From Gnetum montanum (lineage: Eukaryota; Streptophyta; Gnetopsida; Gnetales; Gnetaceae), in assembly GCA_015680685.1 (NCBI GenBank), contig MNCI01025300.1, positions 27,523 through 91,522 on the forward strand: DNA of 64,000 bases, given 5' to 3'. The notes under the pieces are model-generated. The model saw only the letters and a program-made list of their open reading frames with translations. It was not told the origin of the DNA and searched no databases. Below are positions 13,380 to 24,725 of the stretch, piece after piece (position 1 is the first letter of the stretch; every line of letters begins with the position of its first letter). The position numbers and the translations under genes are program-made.

Positions 13380-14652
13380 TGAAACACCATAAAATTTCAA
13401 GATCCTCTTGCTTCACCAGGGTCTTGGAGTTTAGGCAAGGACTTCTACAAGTGTGGCGTCATGATCATTGGGCAATGAAGCGTAGACACTGAAGATAGAC
13501 TGTGTATTCTAGCAAGTTTTCTACCTCCAGGGTTAGAAGGTCCAATGGACTCACCAGCCTACCCACCTAGACATTTGACTTGGCTATCAGTCTAACTAGA
13601 ACCTATGCTAGGAGTTATCGATAGTGCTGAGGATGGGCAAAATAGTTTGGCAAGTTTTTTGGTGGAGAAGTCTACTACGTTACGCTACGTTGCGTAGTGT
13701 AACAAGCCTTTGAAAAATTAATCAAGTGTTCAAATACAAGTTTTAGCAACATGTTCACACAAAACAAAGTCAAAAATTGGCTGACACAGGGTGCTATGCT
13801 ATGCTACACTACATAGCATAGGAGGGGAAAAACATGTAAAGACTCCTCTATCAAGACGTTTTGGCAAAAGGATTGCATCTAACAGTGTTGTGGCTTCAAA
13901 AACTAATCTATCTCAGTTAGCTCTTGAATCACAAATAATGTTTTTCCTTGTGAAACCCCACATTTTTGACAAAAATGTATGTTACATTGGCTGATACGCT
14001 ACATAGCGTAGCATAGTGTAGCAAAAATGTAGATCAATAAAATGCCCTAAAGGTTAACGCGACGTACGCCAAGGCTTTCAAAAAATGTTACTGACTCAAA
14101 CACAAATTTTTTGTTCAAACTAGTGGCTACGTTGTGCTAGGCTACATAGCGTAGCACAGCGTAGCAAGTAGCTACGCTACTTCAATGTGCTAGACATGCA
14201 TTGTTAGAAAACTGGATCCTAGCATCTCCAGTTTCAACAACATGGTCACAGTGTAGCAAGTTCACGACCAGTGTTGCACATCTACACAGTACGGGCACAT
14301 CAACATCTCGTGGGATCCAGAACACGTGGCACCTAAACCATGTTTTTCTCCTACACCTAGCCCTATAAATACCCTGAGAAATGACACTCAAACGGTTGGC
14401 TTTTTGGTTGGTTGGCTTCCTTCGCATTGATGAGAGTAGTTGGCTTGTTGGAATTTTTTCATTGTTAGTTTTTAAGTTCACATTCAAGAGCATTGTTGGC
14501 ACATTTTGAGCAGTCTGGTTACTCTTGAACTCTCTGTGCATCTTTGGCTTTGTCTAACTTGTTATACATCATTCAAACAAAGCAAAGAATCGAACCCATG
14601 ACTTTGCGATGGTGTATTCTCTTACCTGAGCTTATTCTGTTATCTCTTTACT
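13380..14652 (+). repeat. E1 5' LTR, truncated at its 3' end
   Basis: It starts with TGAAACACCATAAAA, matching the 3' LTR start at 26625 and the E2 and E4 LTR starts. It aligns along its length with the 3' LTR until tatctctttact at 14652, where similarity stops and gag-like sequence follows. About 260 bp of the LTR end, including the closing CA, is missing compared with 26625-28212. The upstream half contains four clusters of inverted-repeat words built from GCTACGCTA/TAGCGTAGC (about 13676, 13793, 13991, 14125). Confidence 0.88.
14364..14371 (+). promoter_or_regulatory. LTR TATA box (E1 5' LTR)
   Basis: TATAAATA in the context ccc-tataaata-ccc, found at the same place in the E1 3' LTR and, on the other strand, in the E2 5' LTR and the E4 LTR. 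It probably marks the U3/R border for element transcription. Confidence 0.7.
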
Positions 14653-16208
14653 GCAACAATGGCCACACATCATCATCTGCATCTTTGCTATGTCTTTGAT
14701 GGGCAAGGCTTTGGACTAGTACCACGCACTACCACACTCTTCCATCTCAACCCTGGAAGAGCTGCTGATTCAGTTCGTAACTCGTTTCAAGTATAACTTG
14801 AAACTAGAGGTTACATTGGATCAATTAATGGGAGTTAAGAAAGATCCACTAGAGTTAGTGTAGAGGTTTATATAGTGGTGGAGCACCACCTTGAACAAGA
14901 TCCATGAGCCTATCATGGAGGCCCATTTGCTGGCCATCTTCAAGCATGCAGTGAAGAATTTCATCAAATCCAAGCTATATTACCTAGCCCCGCACTCTGT
15001 AAGTCAAGCCTTTGAATAAACTAAGAGCATTCAAGATGCGGTCAAAGCCAGCAGAGACTCAGCCTATGTTGCATATGAAAATGCACACACTAAGAAGGAT
15101 AAGGAGATGGGCAAGGCTACAACACCCATGATGGCCGCTGTGGAAAATGAAGCCAAACCCAACAACAAAAATAGCAAGAAAGTGGCTACAACAATAGCTA
15201 AACCTACACCTACACCAAACAATGCCACTCAACCCTCCACATCGACACCCGAAGCACCCACTTCACCTAATCCTAACTTCAAGTGTAAAGATAGCTCTAA
15301 GTACACCCCACTACCTGTTAAGCCTTTAGAACTTCTGAAGAAATTAGTAGGGGTGGGGTATATTCAACACAAGCAGATGTTAGAGGAGGAAACCAAAAGG
15401 CATCAATGGTACTATGAGCTCCTTAGAAACCCCTCTTTGGCTATGCCCAATGAGCCCCCAGTTCCTAAAAATTTCAAGCTAAAGTAATTTTATGACTACC
15501 ACCAACTTTTTGGTCATAACATGGATTATTGTTTGGCGTTTAATGATGATATTCAATGAATGATTGATCAGGGGAAGATGGTTCTAGATGAAAGAAACCC
15601 CATGCACCCTGAGAATCAGGCTATGCACATTTACATAGATCCACTTAATGCCAATAATGCCAGTTACATTATCAACACCATTGGCGTAGACAGTAATCCC
15701 AAACTAGCTCAGGAACCATTTGTGGTTCGTGTGCCTCAGAATAGTGCACCCACACTAGTAGCGGCCATAAAGGTCCCTCCTCAGAGATCCTCCCCTGCAC
15801 TTTCTGTAAACAAGACTGCACCATCGCCCTCACTAACGTCGCAAACATCATTCATCATTAGGGGGCCGAACCACTCGATTGTCCTTGCGCCACATAAGAT
15901 GGCACCGTAGCCTTCTCATCCAAGGAAATGAGAAGAGCATTCGACAAGTAAAGTGATAATGAAACGTACTACACTAGGCCCCTCCAAGCCTACTCCCTTA
16001 TCCTCTACATCTACGCCAACCTCGTCACCAAGAGTTAACGCTGCTACATGCATGCGGTCATTGCGACCTCACCCGAAAGGGTTTGACTCTGAACTTGAAA
16101 CTGTTCCTCCTCGGGAAAATTGCCTCCTGGGACAAATGGAAGAGGAGAAGGGTAGTAAACAATGGGAAGGTGAACAAGACCTTTTAGGCACTCTTACTCA
16201 AGTCAAGT
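14653..16208 (+). pseudogene. Gag of E1, N-terminal part deleted
   Basis: Coding similarity starts abruptly after the LTR break, inside the retrotrans_gag-type domain (FKYNLKLEVTLDQLMGVKKD near 14790). It continues through a Lys/Asn/Pro-rich linker with one clean 126-codon frame at 15107-15487. The finger-like region at about 15486-15560 reads YDYHQLFGHNMDYCLAFNDD, where Tat Gags usually have C-x2-H-x4-GH-x4-C. The second Cys is kept; the first is Tyr, as TGC to TAC decay would give. A Ser/Pro/Thr-rich linker follows. Compared with E2, roughly the first 450 residues are absent. Stops are scattered. Confidence 0.8.
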
Positions 16209-17105
16209 AGGCTCTAAAACAAAAGAACATGAAGTTGAGCCATTATGACCTGATAATGACTTTCACCACACACCGTGAGGCTCTGGTTCGCATGTTAATG
16301 GAAATACTAGTTGACAAAAACATGCCAGCATAAGAGAGCAATTTATTTAGTTATGCTTCCTTCTATGCGTAGAGAACCGTAGCCACCATAATTGACATTC
16401 TATGACGACTCCATTAGGGAAGACCTTGAAAAGGGGCAGGTGACTATAGTGCCTCTATTCATCACAATTCAGTTCGGCCAACATAAGGTCCGAAGAGTAC
16501 ACATTGATGATGGGGCTGCTAGGAACGTCATCCAATTTCACATTGTGGATAAATTGGGTTTGGTAGACCAAATCAAACCCATGACAACGTCATGTTTGAA
16601 GTCATTCAATGGGGCATGAGTCATGGTAAAAGGCACTATCCACATTGACTTTGTGGAAGGGGACCAATTTCCCACTAATGCAACGTTTATCGTGGTGGAA
16701 GAGATGCCTGAGCTTAACCTGATCCTAGGGAGGTCATGGTTACCCCAACTTAGGAATGTCTATTCACCCATACATTAGGAAATCCATCTACCCTACGCAG
16801 GCAGGGAGGTGGTGATCTACGGTGATGAGGTGGCAACCCAGGCAATAAACAACATAGATATGGAGAAGGGTTCAGAGGTCATCACCTCTGAGAATGAGCC
16901 ACCTATCTCCATTGACACTAATTGTTTGACGAAAGATCCAACTCAACATGTTGGCTTAGAAAATGAAACTGCATGGCCTAAGTTTCCTTTTCAAATAGAA
17001 TATGATGATGTAGAAGAATGCTACAGTAAAGCTTCTTGGCCTTACGTCTCACCAAATCCACGATGGGTCAGAAAGCAGTTGCAAGGATGTTTGTTACTTG
17101 TATAG
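16209..17105 (+). pseudogene. aspartic protease of E1
   Basis: Retropepsin-type domain downstream of Gag and apparently part of the same polyprotein. The active-site segment is VHIDDGAARNVI at about 16498-16535, corresponding to the DGGSSVNIL-type motif of Tat proteases with Ala replacing the usual Ser or Thr. ELNLILGRSWLPQL follows, the counterpart of the flap-to-C-terminal ILGRxWL motif. After the domain comes an acidic tail of about 100 codons without stops (16809-17105) ending with NPRWVRKQ, which E2 also has. At least two in-frame stops lie upstream (for example at 16330-16400). The frame ends here, more than 4 kb before the reverse transcriptase. Confidence 0.82.
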
Positions 17106-17239
17106 CGTAGCAACTCCAATCCTTCCTACCTGGATAATGTTCATTACACATTTGTTTCTTATTTTCTTCACATTGATTCTTCTACGCCAAGTGCCTAACT
17201 AGTTCTTTTAAACTGTTTACATATCCTTCGTTTACATCG

Positions 17240-17480
17240 TCCCATGGCCTGCTAAGGCCTAAAATTGGCAAAAGTTTTTGATTTCATCACCCCGTGGCCC
17301 ACTAAGGCCTAAAACCGGCAAAATTATTTACCCCATGTGTACACAATGGCCCAAAATGGACTTAAGCTACCATTGCAGCCTGCCAAGGCCTAAAATTGGC
17401 TATTCAAAACAAATAACAAATAAAAAAATTTCTTTTGCTTATCACCTGACAATGGCTCGAAATGGCCTAAAACTAAGACA
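17240..17480. repeat. short tandem repeat array I (after protease, E1)
   Basis: Irregular repeats of a unit like tggcctgctaaggcctaaaa, often followed by ttggcaaa, at spacings of about 50-60 bp. Equivalent units lie at 29815-29885 in E3 and, in the other orientation, at 49290-49440 in E2. The unit resembles those of arrays II and III. Confidence 0.7.
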
Positions 17481-17624
17481 TCAAAAAGATAAAAATAGAT
17501 AACATAGAAAATACATAAGCTAGAATAAAATGAGTCTTTTCATAATTCATCTTTCATTTAGAGTCTCAGTTAAATAATGTTTGCAATATTTTCTTTCAAA
17601 AAATACAAAGAAGACCCCTTGCTC

Positions 17625-20563
17625 TCATGCATCATCTTCTCTTGCATCATCTTCCTCTGCATCATCATTCCCGCCCTCAAAGGGCCTTTCATCTTCATCT
17701 AGATTTTGTGCCACAAAAAATTAAAATAGTCAGCTAGATTCATGATAAAAGCTAGAATAAACTAAATTATTGCATCACAAAAAGGTTACTAACCCCAGAT
17801 GGCCCCACTTCTATCTCCAGGGGTATGTGATCCAAACCGATCCCACATCATTGCCAAACCTCCTCTTCAGTGATGTCCATCCAGTGCCTATCTCCTAGGT
17901 CAGCGTCTGCTACAACTTTTTCCGTTTCAATAGCTATCCATCTCGGTGGCCCCAGAGAAAAGGAGGTAGTGGCAGACCCAACCGTAGGAAGCTCACTTCC
18001 CATTCAAGGGATTCACTGACTGTCACTTGTTGCATGAACTTGTCATAAGCCCTAGAAGCACCAATGGCATCAAGGAACACTTCGTGAGTATACAACTTAA
18101 CAGAAGCATCCCAGTATTGTTTACGATAGGTGGAACATTCCAGTTTATACATATGCTTGTGGTTTTTTTGGGACTACCCCCACTTGTAAACTCTTGCACT
18201 GTAATATTTCCAGTCTTGGTTCTTCTGGGCCAATAAGTCCATTTGCATCTGTTGCTCTATTATCTCGCATGTGGCCTCATTGTTGCACCACATGGCCATC
18301 CAATATCTTGCATAGTCAATGATGGTCATGCGCCAAATATCATCGTTGCTATCCTGGGCCAAAAGGAACTCATTTATATAGTGGAGGTCTCCCACCTTGG
18401 TGGTTAGACTTTCCTTCTCTTTCTGATTTATATAGTGGAGGTTGTCACCTCTACTTCACCTTCTTCTTCTTCTTCTTCCTTTACTACAAAACATAGTCAC
18501 ATTAGGCAAAAACATACTAACTTAAAACATATGGTATGCTATGCTATGCTACCTAGTGTAGCACAGTGTAGCAAGCATAACCAAACAAATGAGGTAACAC
18601 ATAAAAAGGAAACGCACTTACCAATGGGAGTTTGCATTCTATGAAGCTTGAATTGTAGTTTCTTCCCCCCTTGTTCATCTATATGGGAAGGCTCCTCAAC
18701 CGAGCAAGACCTCTTATGTTGCAACGTACTTACCACCGTTTCAGCAATGAGGCATTTCCCATGTGATACGCTACCCATAGTAGTAGGGGTTACCTCTCCT
18801 AGGCTGTCTTGGCCATGGAAGTTGTGTGCCACCTGATCCCTGGTCGTCATTGAAAATGACTCCCCAATTGCTTCTGGGGGATCCTAGGATCAGGTGGTAT
18901 GGAAGACTTGGCAAATCCATGGTTTGGAAATCTGGTTATAATTTTGCATCACCCAGACTCCATTCTCACGGACTACCAAGAATTCCGTGAAGTGCCGTAG
19001 GCAGGCCATAAAGAAGGCATGATGCACATTGAAATGAGATTTAGGCTTCTTACAAAGCTTAACCATTTCAGCTTGTAGACCTTTGCAAAGATGCTTGGCT
19101 AAATTGTAATAGGCCCCCTCTTCCATTACCTCTCTCATTATCCAAGCTTGCTTGATCCCAATGATTTTTCATGGGAGAGTAGCTTGGGGAAAGCATGGCC
19201 ACGGAAGATGGGGTAAACTATTTTGGCCACTCTTAGCCTATCCTCCTCAATATGGATCCCCTTGTGGGCCTTCTTTGCCCCTAGCCACTCCTCAATGTGC
19301 CTCTGATGGTTAGCCTCCTTTTTGATCTTTGCTTCCATGAGGAGGCCATCAGAAGGGACACCAAAGAGATCCGTGAATAGTTGGTCACTAATTTCAAGTG
19401 CCATTAGCACACCGTGGACACGTGTGCAGAAGTAGTATGCTTTTTCAACAATAGGAACACTTGGATTGATGGCCAAGAACAACTCCATAAGCCTAGCATC
19501 CCAAATGTTGTTGACAAGTGATTCCGAGGCCCCGTTGCAGAGCCAATGTTGGGTTTCATCCACCTCCCCATACTTGAAGTAAATATTGGCATTGTTATGC
19601 CCAGAGGTGATCACAGTGACCTCTTGGGATTTCTTCTCCATTGTAGTAGTTTACAAAAGAAAAGGGTAAAAAGTTAAAGAAAACAAAAAATAGCAGAAAA
19701 GCAAAAACAACACTCAAACATGCAAATATAAATTCACAGTCTACCTTACCAGGTTTAAATGGTGATGGGAATGATGGAAGATCCCCCAACATGTCTTCAA
19801 TAGTGATCGGCCTAAGGGATGCCCAATCCCCATCCAACCAACCGAGCTCCTTACACCTATTATAAAATTGGGGGTACCGGGTTGGATAGGTTTTGTACTC
19901 ACCCCCGCATTGGCCTATCATGGTGGCGCACATGTTCCCAATAGAGGAAAACTCCCCCAAGGCCATCTGTGCCAAAGCTAAGGCATCAGTATCATCGTGA
20001 AGTCCACTCTCGTTGATATAAAATTTGCTAACACAAAACAAAAAAAAGCACATACATTGTTAGCATTGTTACCTAGTGTAGCATGCATTGCATAACGTGA
20101 TGAAATATGCTTATGGAACTCACCCTTTGACAAAATAAATGGTTCCTAGTGGGTTCTAAAAATATGTGCCTATGTGGTGGGCAACAAATAATGTAGCATA
20201 ACAAGATTAGTCATTTACGAATAGCGTAGCATAACCCTTTCTTTGCATGAAGTGTAGCATAAGCCCTCGGTAGCAAATAGCATAGCGAAACTCTCTCTTT
20301 CCATGTAGCATAGCGTAGCAATACAATGGATTTACAACTATGGTAGATTCACCAACAAAACCACTAGATCAATAGCATAGCAACACAAAGGTAGATCAAT
20401 AGCGTAACAACATGGAAAACAAAGGTAGTGTAGCAACTTATTAGGCTGACGGAGTCTCCTCTCATACTACGACACATGCTTGCGACAAGCATCCTAGGGT
20501 GTCCTTCACCTCATCCACCTTGGCAAGCGCTAGGTGTTTGTGTTGTCTTTTAGGTTCTATCAT
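17625..20563 (-). pseudogene. antisense multi-exon gene of E1, function unknown
   Basis: The gene runs opposite to gag and pol and lies between protease and RT. Exon 1 starts at ATG 20563 and ends near 20442 (motif KDTLGCLSQA). Its donor reads ATAAGT where E2 has GTAAGT, so it is mutated. Later coding blocks: a short piece of exon 2 near 20140 (GTYFxNPLGTIYFVKG) ending at GTGAGT; 20032-19751 (GLHDDTDALALAQMALGEF...FPSPFKPG) ending at a GTAAG donor; about 19660-18620, including FTDLFGVPSDGLLMEA and VHHAFFMACLRHFTEFLV; then 18400-17810, Lys/Gln-rich and coiled-coil-like. A last exon encodes an acidic tail ending DDAREDDA and a TGA at 17627-17625. Much of the Glu-rich exon is deleted relative to E2. 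Stops and a shift near 19580 inactivate it. No enzyme motif is recognisable. Confidence 0.72.
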
Positions 20564-20692
20564 ATTGGTTGTAGATTCTCTATTAGTTGCTACACTAAAT
20601 CGCCTTGCTCTTTGCTAGTAAAACCACTCTACACTTTGGATGTGAGTTTTGCGCTTACAATGAAAATGATGACTTTACCAGGGGTAAATCCC

Positions 20693-20700
20693 TATTTATA
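20693..20700 (-). promoter_or_regulatory. TATA box of the E1 antisense gene
   Basis: TATAAATA on the minus strand within ggctataaatagggatt, about 130 bp upstream of the exon 1 ATG. The equivalent E2 site is followed by the same leader (tttacccct then gtaaa, later tcattttcattgt). Conservation of both box and leader between the copies supports a real promoter. Confidence 0.7.
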
Positions 20701-20839
20701 GCCAACACGGTAGAAAGGGAACTTGCCATTTTCCCACCCCAATTAATGTGGGACACTCTATATAGTGTAGCACTCCTGTTGTAGCATAGCAGCACTATTT
20801 GGATCATGGTAGGTGGGCCCAATTGAAGATTTCATCCCA

Positions 20840-21130
20840 CCTTAAACCAGCTAGTTACCTTTGCAGGGATAACTCATTCGTGGTCTGCAAAGACCTTAAA
20901 CTAATACTCCATACCTTTGCAAGAATATTCTATTAGTAGTCTACAAAGACCTTAAACTGATAGTTTTGACCTTCACAAAAATAGCCCATTAGCGGTCTGC
21001 AAAGACCTTAAAATAGCAATTTTGATTCGCAATTTCAACCCGTTAGCGGTCTGCAAAGACCTTAAACTAGCAGCATTAAAATACAATTTTGCACCTAGGT
21101 GGTCCACTATGACCTTGAACTAGCAGTTTG
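20840..21130. repeat. short tandem repeat array II (before RT, E1)
   Basis: About five units of the form ggtctgcaaagaccttaaac followed by tagcag, spaced 55-65 bp. The E2 counterpart is at 43740-44080. The array lies between the antisense promoter and the start of the RT reading frame. Confidence 0.8.
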
Positions 21131-21256
21131 CAAGCTTTGTATCATAGTTCAAAATTTTTTTAATCATTTCACATCTCATCATAGCTTTGCAAATGTTTAC
21201 TATGCGTCATTGCTACAAACAAGTATCACTTGACTTGGCATTTATATTATTGTGGC

Positions 21257-22860
21257 AATTTGGGTAGGAATGGACATGCTTCATGATCTATTTTTACTTC
21301 TGGCCTTGACAGGCCCACATGGCGAACTTACCAGAAAATTGAACCCAGAGTCAATAGACTAGGAATCGACAATCGATAGCACTATGGCATCCTTAGAAAC
21401 ATCCCTAGATTCACCCAAACATCTAGTCCAAGCCCTAGATTTAGAGGTCGTGGATGTAACTGGGGACCCTCTCATTGAAAAACTTTTAAATACATCTAGG
21501 GGAAAAATAAAAATGTTAAAACTTAGCTCCTTTCTAGATTCACAAATGCATAAAGATGTATCCAAAATCCTCCAAGATAACATTGAGGTATTCGCGTGGT
21601 CGTATAACAACATCCCAAGCTTAGATTTAAGGCTTATATAGCACAACAATATCTTAGACCCACGAATGAAGGAAGTTAAACAAAAGGCTCACAAGGTTAA
21701 ACCAAACATCGCACTAACCATACTTAATGAAATCACTAACCTGTAACAAGCTAGTTTCATCCGGGCAATGGATTACTCGGAATGGGTGTTGAACATTGTT
21801 GTAGTTTCTAAGAAAATGGGAGGAATATGAATCTGTATAGACTTCTGAGATCTGAAAAAGCAACAATCAAAGATAACTTCCCATTGCCCAGTATTGATCA
21901 ACTCATCGATACTATGGCTAGTCATGCTCTATTATCCTTCATGGATGATTTCTCCAGCTAGAACCAAATTCGTATCAACCAAGAGCATCAATTAACAACC
22001 ACTTTCATGAGCCCATGGGGTACCTTCTATTACATTATGATGTCCTTTGGGCTCAAAAATGCCAGAGCAACCTACCAAAGAGCCATGACATACATCTTTA
22101 GAAACTACATCGTAGAAACACTAAACGACTATGTGGATGACATAGCAGTCAAATCTAAAGAGGCTACTGATCATCTCAATAAGCTAGGTGTAGTCCTCAA
22201 ATGCTTCCAAATGTATGACTTACACCTCAACCCAAAGAAGTGTGTCTTCGTGGTGAAAATTGGACGCATGCTAGGGTTTGTAGTATTGGAGGCTGGAATA
22301 TGAGTGGACCCTGACAAAGTTAAGACCATCATTAATCTATCACCCCCTACAAACCTTAAAGAATTATGTGGGTTGCAAGGTAGAGTACAGTTCATTAGAA
22401 GGTTTATAGCAAAGTTGATAGACAAGTTACACCCTATGCAATACTTACTATAGAAAGGGGTTAACTTTGAATGAACAACTCAATGCTAGCAAGCCTTCAA
22501 TGACCTAAAGAAAGAGCTTTTACACCTTCCAACTGTTTAACCACCACAGAGGGATAAGCCTTTGTACATCTACCTTACCACTTTAGACACATCTATCACA
22601 ACAGTGTTATGTTAGAGAAGAGATGATGGCTCTGACATTTTAGTGTATTACCTAAGTTATGCATTGATAGCATACGAGGTGGAGTACAATGAGGTGGAGA
22701 GAAATTGCCTCGTCTTAGTGTTTGCATTGAAAAAGTGGAGGCATTATCTATTCTATAGCAAAGTTAACATTATATGCAAGAGCAATGTCCTTTGGGCTAT
22801 CATGAACAATCTATACGAAAGCAGCAGGATAGCCTAGTGGAAAGCTATAACTTTAGAAGT
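21257..22860 (+). pseudogene. reverse transcriptase and first RNase H of E1
   Basis: RT copies element RNA into DNA and RNase H removes the RNA. The frame begins with a conserved lead segment ending LTGPHGEL (about 21310), then the N-terminal part (EVFAWSYNNIPSLD). The palm has SFGLKNARATYQRAMTYIF and the catalytic YVDD at 22130-22141, followed by LNPKKCVF. The RT-linked RNase H region at about 22620-22860 has YLSYALIAYEVEYNEVERNC and LKKWRHYL. Stops occur at former Gln, Arg and Trp codons, and there are short frameshifts near 21850 and 22440. The lead segment follows a degenerate copy of the splice-acceptor-like ttattgtggcag seen in E2; here it reads ttattgtggcaa. Confidence 0.88.
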
Positions 22861-23590
22861 CAACTTACATTCTGTAACCCAATCGTTGAAGAAAGGTCAA
22901 GCCATAGCTATGCAACTTATGACATCACTTGTCGATGATCGGGCAACCATAGAACCCAAATTCCCTGACGAGCACGTTAGCACCATTAACTTTGTACCAT
23001 TATATTTAGAAGCTACCTTGCATTTCAATGGCACCTCAATTACATGAGGTGGTAGTGCAACTAGGTCATTACATTCCCCTCTAGGGATATTCAACTATTT
23101 TCTTATCATTTCATGTTCCTTTGTAAGAACAATGTGTAGAGTACAAAGGACTACTTAGGGACCTCTTAGCAGCCTAAGCATTAAAAATTCAACATCTGGC
23201 AATCTGCAACGATTCATAGCTTATTGTCAATCAAATCATGGAGGTCTATGCTTGCAAAGCTACACATCTACAGCTTTATTATGACCTAGATAAAAGTTTG
23301 CTCAATAAATTTTTCACAACGAATGTTCAACATGTTTCATGCAATGAAAACACCGTAGCAGATACCTTGGCCACCCTAGCATTAAATGTGCCACCACACC
23401 TGTTTGCAACATTGACCGTTTCGATAACCAAGTGTATGGAGCTTGTCACTCATGCGGTACACATTGGCTCTATAAGTGCGGCTGATACCCAAGAGTGGTA
23501 CACCAACATTAAAACGTATATGCAATATGGGGAACCCCCACATGGATTGACATCTACCCAAAGAGATGCAATCCACAAGCATGCTTAGCA
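22861..23590 (+). pseudogene. second, archaeal-type RNase H of E1
   Basis: An extra RNase H after the RT-linked one is a hallmark of the Tat lineage. The end of the domain is clear: a segment with QLIVNQIMEVYACKATHLQL, then VQHVSCNENTVADTLATLAL, matching the SxLVxxQVxxxYxA and ENxxADxLAxLA pattern. The 116-codon frame at 23238-23588 is open and covers this half plus the spacer leading to integrase. The N-terminal half (about 22960-23190) is broken by a stop and shifts. Confidence 0.78.
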
Positions 23591-24723
23591 ATATGTACTT
23601 ATGGGAGATAACGCCTTGTGAAAATTCTCCTTTGATGCGATATTGTTGCTATGCGTAAATGAGGGACAAGCCCGAAAGATCATCAATGAGGTCCATGAAG
23701 GACTATGTGGTGGACACATAGCCCCTAGGGCCATGTTAGCAAAAATCAGACACCTAGGCTATTATTGGCCTCACATGGAATGAGATTTCCTTACCAAAGT
23801 CAAGACCTGTGACACATACCAACGATATGCAAATCCTATACACATTTCACCGACTAAGTTGCATCCAACATAGATCAATGATGGGGACTAGACATTATAG
23901 GACCTATCACACCTAAGTCTTTCGCAAGGCATAGCTTCATTATCACTGCCATTGAGTACTTTACAAAGAGGGTAGAGGCTATTTCCCTAAGGAAGACTAC
24001 ATCTCAATAGGTTTGTCACTTTATATTGGATAAAATAGTGATAAGGTTTGGGCTTCCCATGACTATTGTGATAGACAACGGGCCACAATTTAGTAGTGTA
24101 GAAACCAAAACCTTTTGCAACAACCTTGGCATTAGGAAATCCTTTTCCTCACCATACTACCCATAGGCGAATGGATAGGTAGAAGCTATGAACAAAGCCA
24201 TCATCAACTTGCTCAAGAAGATGCTTAATAATAGCAAGAGAAAATGGCATGAGAAAATCCTCTATGTGCTATGGGTTTACAAAATGACATGCAGAACGAT
24301 GACAAGTAAGACTCCTTACAGCTTTGTTTACAGATCTGAAGCGATGTTACCTCTTGAGATGCAGATACCATCACTTTAAATGATCATATCTAACGTCATG
24401 GATGAAGCCCAGAACAACAAGTCGAGGATCATTGACCTCGACTCCATAGATGAGGAGCATGCACAAAAACTTGATCACATCAAGAGATACCAAGATAGGC
24501 AACAGCAGAAGCATCATGCAAACCCACATCAACGACCAATAAAAAAGGGAGACCTCATTCTCAAGGCTATCTATGAATATGTGAACAAATTCTTAGTAAA
24601 CTAGAAAGGTCCATTCATGGTCATGAAAGCCTACGAGAATAGCACCTTCAAACTAGTAGACATGAATGACAAAGAGTTCGTAAATCCTATGAATCATTCA
24701 TATCTCAAGCCATACTACATATG
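23591..24723 (+). pseudogene. integrase of E1
   Basis: Zinc-binding region: EVHEGLCGGH, then GYYWPHM, then the pair that should be CxxC but reads CDTY, so one Cys has become Tyr. Core: DIIGPITPKS near 23890, the second Asp in VIDNGPQF (codon 24074-24076) and the Glu in VEAMNKA (codon 24182-24184). That leaves 35 residues between them, exactly the D,D-35-E spacing. After the core come TSKTPYSFVYRSEAMLPLE and a C-terminal region with KGPFMVMKAYENSTFKL. No chromodomain is seen. Several stops (for example at 24001, 24165 and 24177) show it is dead. Confidence 0.88.
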
Positions 24724-24725
24724 AT

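Noticed and set aside
18539-18850. Antisense gene as a captured cellular gene of known function
   Set aside because: Motifs such as LGEVTPTTMGSV and FTDLFGVPSDG do not match a cellular enzyme that I can name, and three elements share it as an element-borne gene.
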